Shown here piece after piece: positions 39,780-51,866 of a stretch of 64,000 nucleotides of DNA. This DNA is from Owenia fusiformis (taxonomy: Eukaryota > Annelida > Polychaeta > Sabellida > Oweniidae). The position numbers were made by a program, and so were the translations under genes. Every line of letters begins with the position of its first letter. Within the stretch, counting starts at the first letter, position 1. Below the pieces are notes generated by a model that saw only the letters and a list, made by a program, of their open reading frames with translations, was not told the origin of the DNA and did not search any database. The stretch spans positions 16,725,513 through 16,789,512 of the forward strand of contig CAIIXF020000004.1 of the NCBI GenBank assembly GCA_903813345.2, written 5' to 3'.

Positions 39780-41067
39780 CTAACTGTCTATTTGGTTGAA
39801 TAACCGAGGATCGGTTATCTGAATGATCTGAAGAAAAATCCCAGGTATGTACCTCACTGTCCATTTTCTCATTCTGTATCGTAGTATTATTGCAATCACA
39901 ACAACCGATCCAATGAAACTTCCAGCTGTTACAATGATTGTCGTTTCGATAGTAATGTCACTGTTTTTTTGTTTTTGTCTATTTTCGTTAGTATCAACAG
40001 TTATTTTGATAATAGTGCTCACTTCATTCGTTCTTGAATCAGGCCCCGGGGAAAAAGGTTCATTAGTAATGTCTTTCACATTCTCAGCCGTTTTGATTGT
40101 CCATTGTGGATCTGAAGTTGATGGGATGGTTACTTTTGATGTCAAGATATAGGTGGCCACTTTGTTCCGTCGACGCAGGTTAATTACGTGGTGATGGAAA
40201 TTTCCTTCCCACATTTTGTAATTCAAAGCACAATGAAGTATTCTACACGTTCTGTTAGTCCTGAAGTAGTTCATAACATTTGCGTTTTTATCACATGCAA
40301 GAGTTATACACGAGCGGACATTATCCACGTCCTTGTAAGTATTATTGTTGCAAATTGCAGGGACCTCTATACTATAACCAGTGTAGCCGGTCCTCTCTAC
40401 AAAGTATGAGTTGTGGCATCTTGGGGTCGAAGTGTGCGGTAAAGCATACGTTGTGTGTCCATTATCACCCAGTGTCCAACCATAATCCCAATCAGTTCCT
40501 TCGTCATTTGATTTGCATCTATGCATGGAACAGGAATATTGACCCGATTTTGTCTTATATGTTACCACATTGCTTTTAATGTTGCAAGCTGTCTTAAAGC
40601 AGTGATCCAAGTCTTTTTCCAAATTCGTTTGAGTTTTTGTACAATTGGAGAAGTACCTGGCACCTTTCATCTTCAAAATGTAATTGCCTTGTCTACATTC
40701 GTCTGAAAATCGATTATATTGACCAGTCATTGAAATATGTAATAACAAAGCTTTTTTTGTCAAGATATAGGGACAGAAAATATTCTAGCATATCAATATA
40801 CAGTTAGCAAGTGTAACACAGGCCTTGAGTTTATTGATTTTCTCCCTATATCATGACATGTATATATTTTAAGTATACAACTTTTGAATTCTAATTCCTT
40901 TTCTTATCGATTTTAAATGAATCTTCTTTCATCAAAATCTTTCGGAACCATAGCCCTTTTAACAATTCAAAGTCTAAAATATAGATCCAAAATGACAGCT
41001 TACCCGTGTCTCCTAATGCTGCGCAATTGAAAACAAACAAAGCTATCAACTTCGAGACAAGCATCAT
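39780..41067 (-). CDS. Type I membrane protein with two PAN/apple-like cysteine modules, 328 residues
   Basis: Two exons: 41004-41067 and 39780-40702 (stop 39780-39782), joined in phase 1 with GT/AG ends. The first exon is a signal peptide, MMLVSKLIALFVFNCAALG. Two extracellular modules follow, about residues 22-105 and 113-215. Each has the core C-x4-C-x-x-x-(A/S)NV-x-x-Y...C-x-x-x-x-C: DHCFKTACNIKSNVVTY with CSMHRC, then SCITLACDKNANVMNY with CRILHC. That spacing recalls PAN/apple folds, but the match is by eye. A Ser/Thr-rich stalk precedes one membrane helix (IVTAGSFIGSVVVIAIIL, about 276-293) and a short basic tail without obvious signalling motifs. Function is not known. Neighbour of the cytokine receptor, convergent, about 750 bp apart. 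Confidence 0.82.
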
Positions 41068-43800
41068 ACTTGGAATATTAGAAGTCTCTTCTCAATCCCA
41101 CGAGGAACTGATATTTAATAGATCTTAACTAACTAACTGTGATTTAAGTATGGGTAATAAATGTTGAGTACAAAATAAGCGTTAAAGGTCCCATATAAAG
41201 TTCAAACAACTTCGGCTTATATTGTAGTTTGACCCAATATCATCAAAATACTATATGAAATCTTTTTGAATACAAAAAGTGTTTTTTTACGGATTCATAT
41301 AAGCGATGATATTACCAATGTATAGCATTTATCTTTAAGAAATCAAAAAATGTTTATTTGATGAATAATCGGGAAATGAACTCATTTATGCATGAAAGTG
41401 GTTCAGTTAAATTAAGTCACCATAGCTTGACTGAGATATAAAAATAGATTGAGATATAAAAATTAGTTTTTTTCAAATACGCCTTAAACGCCTTAAATTT
41501 TTGTTCTATTTTGGAAATTTTGTTTTTTTAATCTCTAAAATAACTTTTTAAATCATGAAAAAATAAGTGAATGATAAAAAGATATTTTCAATCTTTACAC
41601 AGGGCCTTTTCAGATTTTCGTTCAATAGATTTCAATTGAAAAAAGACGACTTGTAAGCACACTTGTAAGCATAATCCTTGAAACAGGGTGTACCAACTTC
41701 AAATATATTTGCTTTTGAAGATTAAATCAGGGAACACGATCAAAATTTTGTATCACAACGAATTGGTTTAAGGCATATGTTTAATAGTCGTCATTAATGT
41801 ATTACAAACTGAAAATACTTTTAGACTATTTCTTCTAAATAATGTAAATATGAATGTATGTAAATACCTCTTGCCAAGTCAGCACATTTCATTTCATAAA
41901 AGGTGTATAGCAATGAAGATGTCCTTTAAAGCTTCGAAAAAAGAACTTTTGAAAAACAAGTGTATACAATGTACAGTATCTAAGAAAAAGGTGGTCATAT
42001 CAAAAATTGGCTCGTGGATTGCACCTATAAACGTTACAAAATATAACAATTGAATGAACTATGCTCAGTAAAAACATTGGTGTATTTTAGAGGAAAAATA
42101 AATGTTTTACACAATTAACATGTTCCAATTTTTGCAGCTATTTTTATACGGATTTTGTCTGACGTTTCTGTATACTTGTAAATCATTATCTAACGGTTTC
42201 ATTTTTGATTATTTAGTACAATTCAAGTGATGATTTCATATCCTGCTTGTTTCAAGTGATCTTTTCATTTTCTAAATACCAGTCTGAAGGAAACATAAAT
42301 ATAAAGTTAAGTTGATTTCAACTTATAATTAGTATGTCACAACAAAACTTGTCAGTTTTTTTAATTTGTGGACGTGATAACGGACTTATTACTTAATAAG
42401 TTTCATCTATCATTGATGTGACCACAACCATCAAACGAATAATCAAGCTATAGGTTTCTTCTTATTTTGACTATTGTGGTAGTGGCTACGTTTATAATGA
42501 AAGCCTCGAACGTGCAAAATTCAATATTTCTACGATATATCAAGCAACAATGGTCTACACGACATGTAATAAATACTTCTTAGTGGCGTTAGTGATAGAT
42601 GATCTCATTTCCTGTTTGTCCAAATGACATTTTAAGTATCTGGTATCTTATACTCGACTGAGGGAAACATGACTATAAAACGTTGTTAATATATCATACC
42701 TTATCATCGAAACTGATTTATGACTTATGACAAGTTTGATTTTTAACAACAACATACTTCAAAGTTTTATGACTTTCAAATAGTTTCATTTGTTCCACCA
42801 GTCATTGACTTAAGCAGAATTATCAATGTGCTAGACTTATTCGTATCGTGATCATTGTGATTTGAATAGTTTGAATAGTCAATACAAAATAAATCAAACT
42901 TTCCAGATTAGACCATAGGGAACAATTTACGATAATTGATATTTTAAAAATCTGTTGTACTAGAGACTGCGACATATATGTTGATTTCATGGACATGCAA
43001 TGTGTTATTTTTGTTGACCAGACTTTAAGCAATCATTTCTACAAGGTACCTGTCTGGAATATTGCTGATATTTGATTTCATGGACATGCAATGTGTTATT
43101 TTTGTTGACCAGACTTTAAGCAATCATTTCTACAAGGTACCTGTCTGGAATATTGCTGATATTTATAAAAATATCACTTTAATGATGGATTTTTAGACAA
43201 TTAAGAAATGTCTTATTTTTTCGGCAAATATAAACTCGGATTTCTTAACATAAAATTTATCGATTGCTTTGATATTTTTGAGCATGTTAGTAAAATGTAT
43301 GTGCTACCAACTCTTGAAAGTGGGATGTTTGATATGTCTTAGTCAAATAATTAAGTATGTTTTACTATATGAATACGATTCGTCAAATATTTGTATCCTC
43401 CAACACATATTAATATACACTATCGATGTATTATTTTTGTGAGAGCTATTCCACATGGTACAATTTGATGACATATCTTCGATTGCAGACAATGGAGATA
43501 TATGATTGAGTGTTGGTATTTCTGTCATAAATTCAAGTTTTCTAGATGAGGCTGTCCAATACTTTGTATCCTCCAAACATTAAATATCATCTTTGGGAAA
43601 AAATATTTTTAGATTATTATTTTGATATAAAGTGTGATAGTCTTGTCATTTTGGTTTTGTTTTATATTGCTCTCCCAACAGCATGGCGACATGTTCATCT
43701 AAAATGATTAAAACACCATACTCATCTAAATAAAGTATATTGAAGTACAATGATCAGAACGTACGTTTTCGACAAAGTGGCGCCTCTACTTGCGCTCTTA
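41068..43800. other. Intergenic, no gene seen
   Basis: AT-rich DNA without a frame that resembles a protein. The only clear structure is the 91-bp duplication at 42981-43162. Confidence 0.55.
42981..43162. repeat. Perfect 91-bp tandem duplication
   Basis: TTGATTTCATGGACATGCAA starts at 42981 and again at 43072. The two 91-bp units look identical to the base, so the duplication is recent or gene-converted. Confidence 0.9.
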
Positions 43801-45230
43801 AGGTACGTTCACACCAACGGCGAATGCCACGCTTTAAATCGGCGAGCAAAGCGCCGTCATTTTTGTCATTTTTCTTCATACCAACGGCGCTTTGATGGCG
43901 CTTTAAAGCGGCTTGTAAAGCGGCACCAAAGCGTAACAAAGTTTGATTAAAGCGTCGGGGTCGTAATAGGTCATAGAAAAGCTCAGAGTAAAACGGGATA
44001 TTCGGCAAGAGCGCCAAAAATTTTAAACTCTTAAAAGATTTTGGGCGCTCTGTTACGAATCGATTAAGCGCCGAGAGCGTATTAAAGCTTAACAAACCGT
44101 AACAAAGCTCAGAAAAACTTGATCCAAAGCGTAGGAAAGCTTAACATAGCTCTAAAAGGTTCCTCACGCTTTGATCCCGCTTTGATCAGGCTTTGTTACG
44201 CTTGAAATCACGCTTTGAAAAACTTTGATAAGCATTATTACGCTTTGATGCGATAATGACGCTTTAAATCAGGCTCTGATACGATTGCAAAACTCTGTTG
44301 TGCATTGTTACGCTCTGTTAAGCTCTGTCACGCATTGGAAAATGTCGAGATCGCCGATTCCATGCCGCTTTTGATCCAATGACTATATAAAGATGCAGTA
44401 GATCCATAAAACCATTGCATCTTTGACTCGAGAACACGATGGCAGAACAACGAGATCCAGAAATTCCAGATGGACCAGAGCATGGCCTATCTGAAGAAGA
44501 CATGACGTTTGTCGCACGGCGTGATATAGCGTGTGAAAACTTTCAAGCGTAACAAAGCCTAGCAAAGCGTTTCAATCCTTGATTAAAGCGTCTCAATTCG
44601 TTGGAAAGCTTGAGAGTCCCTCAGGAAAGTGTAACAAAGAGTGTCAGATATTGATGAAAGCGTCTGACCTTGTGTCAGATCTTCATGCCAGATCGTAGCA
44701 AATCTTGAGACATCTTAACGAAGCGTGTCAAGTGGTAACAGACCGTGAATAGACTGGGGTCCCCGCTTTGAACCAAGCTGTGTTAAGCTTTCCTACGCTT
44801 TGAGTCAAGCTTTGTTGAGCTTTGTTACGGTTTGTTAAGCTTTGATACGCTCTCGGCGCTTCAATCAATTCGTAACAGAGCGCCCAAAATTTTTAAACAG
44901 TTTAACATTTTTTGGCGCTCTTGCCGAACATCCCGCTTTACTCCGAACTTTTCTACGACCTATTACGATCCCGACGCTTTAATCAAGCTTTGTTACGCTT
45001 TGGTGCCGCTTTACAATCCGCTTTAAAGCGCCATCAAAGCGCCGTTGGTGCGAACGCTTAAACAGTTTAATTTTTTTAGCGCTCTTGCCGAATATCCCGC
45101 TTTACTCCCGAGCTTTTCTACGACCTATTACGACCCCGACGCTTTAATTAAGCTTTGTTACGCTTTGGTGCCGCTTTACAAGCCACTTTAAAGCGCCATC
45201 AAAGCGCCGTTGGTGTGAACGTATCATTAG
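43801..45230. mobile_element. Fold-back element with AAAGCG-rich arms and a central promoter-like segment
   Basis: Outer ends GTACGTTCACACCAACGGCG and CGCCGTTGGTGTGAACGTAT are inverted, and similarity continues for about 200 bp inward (GGTCGTAATAGG, CGGGATATTCGGCAAGAGCG and their reverse complements). The right arm is partly duplicated (44985-45058 and 45160-45228). Both ends adjoin TTA, which suits PIF/Harbinger targets. Many subterminal AAAGCGTAACAAAGC repeats. The middle carries a TATA box and a 37-codon ORF (separate entry). No transposase domain is present. Confidence 0.72.
44384..44552 (+). other. TATA box plus 37-codon ORF inside the fold-back element
   Basis: TATATAA at 44384-44390 lies 48 bp before an ATG (44439). 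The frame runs to TAA at 44550-44552, opening MAEQRDPEIPDGPEHGLSEE. The acidic, low-repeat sequence differs from the AAAGCG repeats around it. It looks like the promoter and first codons of a transposon gene whose remainder was deleted. I do not recognise the protein. Confidence 0.45.
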
Positions 45231-45365
45231 GCAAAGTAAGAATAGATCTAACAAAAGATTTGTCATATATTTCCGATCTATTGTAATTGTTGATAAAAAA
45301 TTAGGAAAATTGGCGGGATTGGAAATGATGTCAATTTATATTTCCAGCCCTAAAAGTAGTTTTTT

Positions 45366-47039
45366 ATCGCACTTTGAAAAAGTGCTATATTGTCGTCGTC
45401 TTGTGCTGTTGGGCGGGCGTTTGGGCGTGCGGGCGTGCGGGCGGGCGGGACATAAACCAAATCTTGTCATCAAATTTCCAGGATAACTTACCTGTTCAAC
45501 TTGAATTTTTTACACATGCAATAGCAGACTAGTGCCAAGATCTGATTAGGTTAAGGGCATGCTGGGTAAACTACGTGGTGGCCATTTTGAATTTTTCAAC
45601 AAATCTTGTCATCAAAATTCCTGGAAAACCACTTATCCGTTCAACTTGAAATTTTTACAGATGCAAGAACAGACTATTGCCAAGATCTGATTAGGTTTTA
45701 GGTATGCTGGCTGAATTACATGGTGGCCATTTTGAATTTTTCAATTTGGCGGCCATTTTGAATTTTTCAACTTGCTCCAAATTGACTAGCCTTGCCCAAG
45801 TCGGTCTCTTTTACTATCTTGATTTCTATTATGACCGCCTTGTACCAAAGAGAAAGCCACGTGCTTTACCGACTCAATGTTTATGTCGGTAAAATTTGAC
45901 CAATCAACGACGGCCCTGCAGCGTTAGCTCATTATTATGCGCGGTCAAAAACAAGTACACTTTTTAGTTTTCGCCGGGACTTTTCACGAACAAATCTTAC
46001 ATGAATTCATCATGAAAATACAAATATTATAACAGATAAATATCAATCAGAGTTTAGTGGATGCCGGAGCATCGATCGGTAACCGGAGGTGAGAAGATTT
46101 CAACAATAAACGTTGAAACGATCGCTGAATTCAAATGAACATGTACATGTGATGTAGGCTGAGATTCGATCACTGATCGAAGACTACATGACCCGCTACA
46201 TTGGACTAGGTCTTGCATTTTCATCGCAAAATCAGTTTTAAATCTATTGCATGATTTAATTTATATTAATGACTTACATTCCCTATGTACATTTAATTAC
46301 ATAATATATTGTAACTCTAAAGAAACGATCGATCAGATCATTGAATTTCAAGTCGTAGACGGGAAGATTGCTTTGCTTATGCATGCGGGTCAACGATTGG
46401 TCAATTAGCCTGAAGTCACACGTCGTGTCCACGCGTATATCTGTCAATATATAAGGTTTCGCGATACCCCTGATAGCGTAGGTATTATGGAAATCTCGAA
46501 ACCGTTGAATATCTTAGCATAATATCAGCAGCGATGTATTGGATTGTACAAGGCGGTAATAATTCAAGATCAGATAAGTAAAAAAAATACCGACTTGGGC
46601 AAGGCTACAAATTGACCAATTTTTTTTAAAAACATCTACAAGTTCTCAGAAGTTCAAATCTGACCTTAGATTTCAGATTTGACCTTTCGTTGACCTTCAG
46701 TGGCCTTGAAAAGGTCAAAAATTTGATTTTCTAAATTGATATTTTGGATTTAACTTTAGGTCAGCTAATTACAAAATTTTCAAGGTCGAAGGTCATCAAA
46801 TTAGGTCACAAACAATGTTATCTAAATTTTCCCAAAGTTCAAGACTACAAATTAATTCTTGTCATCAAAATTGCAGGAAAACCGCTAACCTTGTCAACTT
46901 GAAATGTTTACAGATGCAAGAGCAGACTAGTGCCAAGGTCTGATTAGGTTTTGGCCATGCTGGGTAAATTGCATGGTGGCCAGTTTGCTCTTCAAAGTGC
47001 GATATTTATCACTGTGTGTCTTGTTCTTAAATCTTAATA
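45366..47039. mobile_element. Tandem-repeat element with GGGCG microsatellite
   Basis: Inverted ends ATCGCACTTTGAAAAAGTGC (left) and TTCAAAGTGCGATATT (right, 46991-47006). A GGGCG/GTGCG microsatellite (45411-45450) is followed by repeats of about 143 bp marked CTTGTCATCAAAATT (45464, 45605, 46858). The layout again recalls Helentron-associated elements. The TAGCC-family MITE at 45787-46607 inserted into it. Confidence 0.6.
45787..46607. mobile_element. 821-bp TAGCC-family MITE with 9-bp target duplication
   Basis: Ends TAGCCTTGCCCAAGTCGGT and its reverse complement, with the inverted repeat reaching CCGCCTTGTAC about 57 bp in. Flanked by the perfect 9-bp repeat CAAATTGAC (45778-45786, 46608-46616). 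The interior of about 700 bp has no transposase. The 97-bp copy at 8909-9005 lacks this interior. Confidence 0.88.
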
Positions 47040-47041
47040 TA

Positions 47042-47663
47042 CAGGGTGGGCCAAAAAAACGCCACTTTTTTTCAAGACACTACAACTTTTTTATTTTCCA
47101 ACCTACATTCCCCAAATTTTGCAGTTATATAGTGCCAATGGTTCTTAGTAATACTATAATGTAACAAGTCCTTCAACTTGGATTATATTTGATCTAAAAG
47201 GGGAGTTCAATTGGTCCGCCACCCTAATTAATGATATATTTTAGTTTTAGTCGCCTTGCTGATATTGCAGTATCAATGAAATATTAGCTAAGTTTTTTTC
47301 AATCTGTCTTAATTGCCAGCTTTAGTTGAGCAATTTTCTAGATGGCGTGCCTTCATACAATCTCCTGGAGACCTTCCCATACCCTATACTAACTGGGGTT
47401 TGCATCAGGGCTATTAGCTTGGCGATCATCAGGCGATATCAGTTCAGGAACATTTTGCAAATTATGCTTATTTCTCATGGCACACCACATGTTTAAGTGA
47501 GACGCTGGTGATATATTTTATTCAAGTAAACAAATATAATTTATGATCCATGGCTAGATAACAACCCCAAGTTTCATTTGGTATGCAAATTATGATTTAA
47601 TATCAAAAATTAAAAAAATTATAGCATTTTGAAAAAAAGTGGCGTTTTTTTTGGCCCACCCTA
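47042..47663. mobile_element. TA-flanked mariner-like MITE
   Basis: Left end CAGGGTGGGCCAAAAAAACG and right end CGTTTTTTTTGGCCCACCCTA are inverted, with TA on each side (47040-47041, 47664-47665). The inner pair ACTTTTTTTCAA/TTGAAAAAAAGT continues the arms. No ORF. Confidence 0.75.
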
Positions 47664-48354
47664 TAATTTAATATGCAAATGAAAATTCAAACATAAAGAG
47701 GCTTTAACAAATAGTTCAATGAGGGAGCTTAGGTTGCCAAACTTTTGGAGGGGAGTGTACGTGACGACATGGGCTATAGAAAAATAAATAACCAATTGTC
47801 GGCTTGTCAAGGTGTTACGTTTATTGAAACACTTGGATAAGTTATTTTATTTTACAAATTGATCTCGCAAATGTAATTTTGCTTTTTTTCACAGTTTTCA
47901 TCATTCCATTGGTATTGATATAATTCCATACAATCTTCGTCACCACCAGCATTGTTGGGTTCTCCTTCAATCCAGTTAGTATATTGCTGAGGTGTAGATT
48001 TGCCTTCACTACCCATCCAGTTCCAAGGCTTATCTGTAGATCCACGCATTCCACCTAATATAAAATAATACCAAATGAAAAACGTGACATGGTTTTGGTA
48101 TATTATGTCATATTTTTAGCAAACACGAACGTTGGATTTTCAGTTGAAACATGCTTTTTACATGCTAATTATTCAGGTTGCTTCAACTACTTCTCGATCG
48201 AGTTAAAATAAAAAGTAACATACATAAAAATAGCGACCATAAGCCATATCGGTGTTTGAGTTATTGCACAGACGGACGGACGACGCCGCTCTTTATATGC
48301 CCCAGAACTTCATTCGATGAAATAAAAATTGTAGAGGAGCGATTTCATGGAATG

Positions 48355-48590
48355 CGGTGTTAACGTTTATATAGACTGTACTAAATATGGTCCCTTAGAG
48401 GACCTGGTGCAGGGGGTATGGCCCCGCGGACAATATATTCAGGGAGACTATATTTACTCTGACACCGGTGTTAACGTTTATTAGACTGTACTAAATATGG
48501 TCCCTTAGAGGACCTGGTGCAGGGTGTATGGCTCCGCGGACAATATATTCAGGGAGACTATATTTACTCTTGACACCGGTCCACACCGCG
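48355..48590. repeat. 111-bp tandem duplication in lectin intron 3
   Basis: CGGTGTTAACGTTTAT starts at 48355 and 48466. The two units share ACTGTACTAAATATGGTCCC and CAATATATTCAGGGAGACTA with few changes, and end at GACACCGGT. Confidence 0.85.
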
Positions 48591-49998
48591 GCAGCAAAAT
48601 TTCGTGCCAAGTAAACCTTCTTCAGATTATTTTCAAACTATGTAATCAAATAAAAAACTGGAATATATGTTGAATAGGAGATGTAAGGCATGATATATGC
48701 AATTGTTGTCCAATTGTTGAATTTCTGGTAAATGTAAAAGAAAGAGCTGGTAATGAGGTTAACCTAATTTACTGAAACCAAGTCCCGGGAACCAAGTACA
48801 ATGTTAGCTGACAATTTATATTGAGAAAACGTGGCTATCTGAGTAATGATAATAGAGAAGAAGATAAGAAATGGAGTGAATGCAATAGAATGCTTCGAAA
48901 TCGGCATATGATTTACTACAAGCATTTATACATTTGGTGGCATTTGCACTTCAATGACGCAGCGTTTTTTTGTTTTTTTGTTCGTTTTACTAACTTGATC
49001 TCGTCCTACAGTTTTATTTGGTATTTTTGTAATTTTTCTATTGGCTTTTAAAATGAGCTGCAAATACTTACTCACACAGAAGGTATACAATATCTTAAAA
49101 ATAAGTTTATAACTCTAATTCATTTTATAGATGGCATTAGTAAGCCATGACTTAAAATAAAAATCTACCATTCGAACGATGTCAAAGTGCAAGGGAAATA
49201 AAAATTATAAATGCTCACATGTTGCATATTTTACTGCTTTCACGCCAGACATTCCATTAATTGGTAAATTAATCATAATGTATGCAATATAAATGTTAGT
49301 TATGTAGGAATATTTTAATTAAACAAGTACCGATGGAGATGAACTTTTAGGAATATGTAGGAATATGTTGTTTATTGAATCAGTCTCTATCACAATAGTA
49401 AAATATAACAATAATCATTTTAATTAAATTAATGCCGATGGAGATGAACTTTTGATTTATATACAAAAAAATAAAAATATTATTCTATTTGATTAGAACA
49501 TGGTTGTTACATCTTTTAATTTATTTAGAATTACGCTTTTGTATCAGCGGTACACTTTCACAAAACTAGAAGTGCATTTTAAGAATTATGAAGAATTGCA
49601 CTTAAACTTTACTTGTTAAAATAGGTTTGCACGTTAGACTAAAATACTCCATGCATGCTCTAAATATTTAGATTTTAAGTCATGACACAATAGTGATCAA
49701 ACTGTTATACTTAGTTTTAAAATATTTCTAACTTCAAATAAATTCGCTTTATTCTTAAAGCGGACGACGTCTAGGAGCAAAATTATGTTTATCAGAATGT
49801 TTTGTCCTAGCTAGCTTCCGCTCCTTGACGTAGTCCACGGTTGTTTATCATTTTCTTGAGAGTAAAGAACGTTCAACGTGATTTTTAAAGCATTCTATAA
49901 CACAAATAAGACAAGTTACCTATCCAAAGCCGGTCATTCCCGATAATATCCCCGATATATTTATTTTCTTCAGCTGATTCGATAAGAACTAAATGGGC

Positions 49999-50186
49999 CA
50001 AGGAGGATTGGAAGCCAGGGTTCCAACTCGATATTCTTTAATCTCCACGCATGCGTCATTTGCTATTCGTGTCTGTATAATTTGTACGACTGCATGGAGA
50101 ATAACCCGATACTCTCCAACAAAGCTATCGCTAGGTGATTGTTTTGCAGAATATCGGTGTTGCATTCTGGGAGCCAATCCTCCTTG
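49999..50186. mobile_element. 188-bp MITE inside the lectin-domain exon, 9-bp target duplication
   Basis: Inverted ends CAAGGAGGATTGG and CCAATCCTCCTTG, with looser pairing to about 40 bp (GATATTCT). The flanking 9-bp repeat TAAATGGGC is perfect (49990-49998, 50187-50195). On the gene strand the duplicated bases read GCCCATTTA, the codons for Ala-His-Leu. 188+9 is not a multiple of three. Confidence 0.93.
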
Positions 50187-50654
50187 TAAATGGGCACATC
50201 TTGATAAACATCGGTAGTTTGCTTCAAACCATGATACGCTTCCCGAGTCAACGTATAAGTAGCACGAGCCTTGGTGTTGCGTGAAGCCATCCGGACATCC
50301 AGTCCGCCTTTTATTGCAGAGTAACGTTCCATCTTAAATTCAAAAGACGTGTTTTTGTATTTCCCTTTTTCAACACGATACTCGCCTGATATGCCAATTA
50401 ACGGATAAATAATCAATATGAAATTTTCATGACATCTTATAAAGGAGCTTGTAGCACATTATAGTACAGTCCTTTTTGGTCTTATAAGTACATATTATGT
50501 CCTTAATTATTTTTTTTTTATTATGGTTAACCAATAAACTTAAGACTTAGTTTGCGGAAATATATCTGTCATAAGCAGGAGGTAAAAAAGTAACAAGGCA
50601 TTAACATGACAAAATGTCACCACCTAGATGCTCACAATATTATGAGTCCAATCT

Positions 50655-50905
50655 TAGGTCAGATGATTAATTTTCGAGAACTTGTAGATGATTTTGAAAA
50701 ATAAATTGGTCAATTTGAAGCAAGTTGAAAAAGGGCCTTTTTGACCCTTAAGGTAAAATCTCAAATCTAAAGTCAGATTTGAACTTCTCTGAGAACTTGT
50801 AGATGATTTTGAAAAAATGGTCAATTTGAAGCAAGATGAAAAAATACCTTTTTGACCCTTTTTTGACCTTGAGAAGGTCATTGAAGTCAAATCTACCGCC
50901 GTCAA
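50655..50905. repeat. Dispersed repeat with GAACTTGTAGATGATTTTGA blocks
   Basis: The block occurs twice, near 50678 and 50782, with TTTTTGACCCTT and GACCTTGAGAAGGTCA. The reverse complement of these blocks is found at about 46625-46720, so a piece of the same family sits in the 45366-47039 element. It lies in lectin intron 2. Confidence 0.6.
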
Positions 50906-51866
50906 AAAGGGGACCATAACAACATGTCGCCACGTTTTGGTGGTGACATTATAAAAACTAATAAAGGTTAAAATAAACATTCGAGACCTCTGGTGACAGT
51001 AATGTCGAAGAGGAAATGAGACAAAATCGTTTAAGATATTTCTTTAATTTGCTGTGTATCGTATTCTTACACACCCTTTCCATTTTGGCTTACATAATCA
51101 ATGTAAGACCGTAATACGGAAATGAAAAACAGGCATAAAATAGGAATAAATTACCATAGATTATCAGCTAGTTAATTATAAATTACTTCAAGCATAAACA
51201 GATTAAGCAATTAAATGTTTTTGTACTAAAGAATTTGGAATGTGAAGGCAAATGCAAATCACTCTGAACCGTTGAACAGACATCGATATAGGGTCATCTT
51301 TAATCGAGAGAGAATTAGAATAACTCGGCAACGGATTACAACGTGAACAATAAATTTTTAGATGTCTCATATTACATCACTGATTGTAAAGGTTTAAACT
51401 ACTGATCGACTGACCAACTGAAATTTTAAATATTTTCCTTACCTAATTGACCCAGTATATCCCCAATTCCATTATTAATTGTACTCATTTTCTCTTCAAC
51501 CATATTTCGGAACTGATTTACTTCATCTCTAATCTTTTTGATTTCATCATTCTGTTGCTTGATGTCACTTTTCTTGCAAATTACATCACTGCACTTTTTG
51601 GTCGAAGAAGCTTTGGACTGCAATAAGCCTGGGATAGAATATGAACAATGTACTAGATTATCGTTAATCTATTGTATGTGCCAGAGGCGAGTCTATAACT
51701 ATGTCTTGCTCGTGTTTAGATATTGAAAAAGTATCAAAAGTCTGAATCTAAATTTCTCTAAAAACATAAAAAAGCAAAAAGCACAGAACTCTTTTATTTC
51801 CAAAAGTGTAAAAAATGATGGTACTTACACAGAGATACCAGGAGAAGCAAAATACGAAACATGTTA

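Larger units (their letters stand above)
45261..47757. mobile_element. Half copy of the 30582-type element, split by later insertions
   Basis: 45261-45360 matches 31250-31350 (CTATTGTAATTG, ATTGGAAATNANGTCAA) and 47670-47757 matches 31370-31452 (AAACATAAAGAGGCTTTAAC, GGTTGCCAAAC). Together they are the right half of that family, ending GGAGGGGAGTG before TA. About 2.3 kb of other repeats lie between the two pieces. Confidence 0.65.
47852..51862 (-). pseudogene. Secreted C-type lectin, four exons, interrupted by two transposons
   Basis: Exons in gene order: 51829-51862 (signal peptide MFRILLLLVSL), 51443-51628 (coiled coil KQQNDEIKKIRDEVNQFRNM), 49920-50332 and 47852-48054 (stop 47852-47854). 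Without the insertion in exon three the parts add to 213 codons in correct phase. The lectin domain (about 85-212) opens CPDGFTQHQGSCYLYVDSGS, continues WFEANYRC and ESAEENKYIGDIIGNDRLWIG split over positions, and carries EPN and WND, the residues that hold calcium and favour mannose-type sugars. A 188-bp MITE plus a 9-bp duplication shifts the frame inside exon three, and a 2.3-kb element separates the ATG from the old 5' UTR. As it stands it cannot make the full lectin; an insertion-free allele may exist. Confidence 0.88.

Noticed and set aside
43754-44095. 113-codon open frame on the minus strand
   Set aside because: It lies over AAAGCG repeats of the fold-back element; the lysine/arginine/alanine-rich product follows the repeat.
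50063-50416. 117-codon open frame on the minus strand
   Set aside because: It is an out-of-frame reading of lectin exon three joined to the inserted MITE; the lectin-domain frame is a different one.
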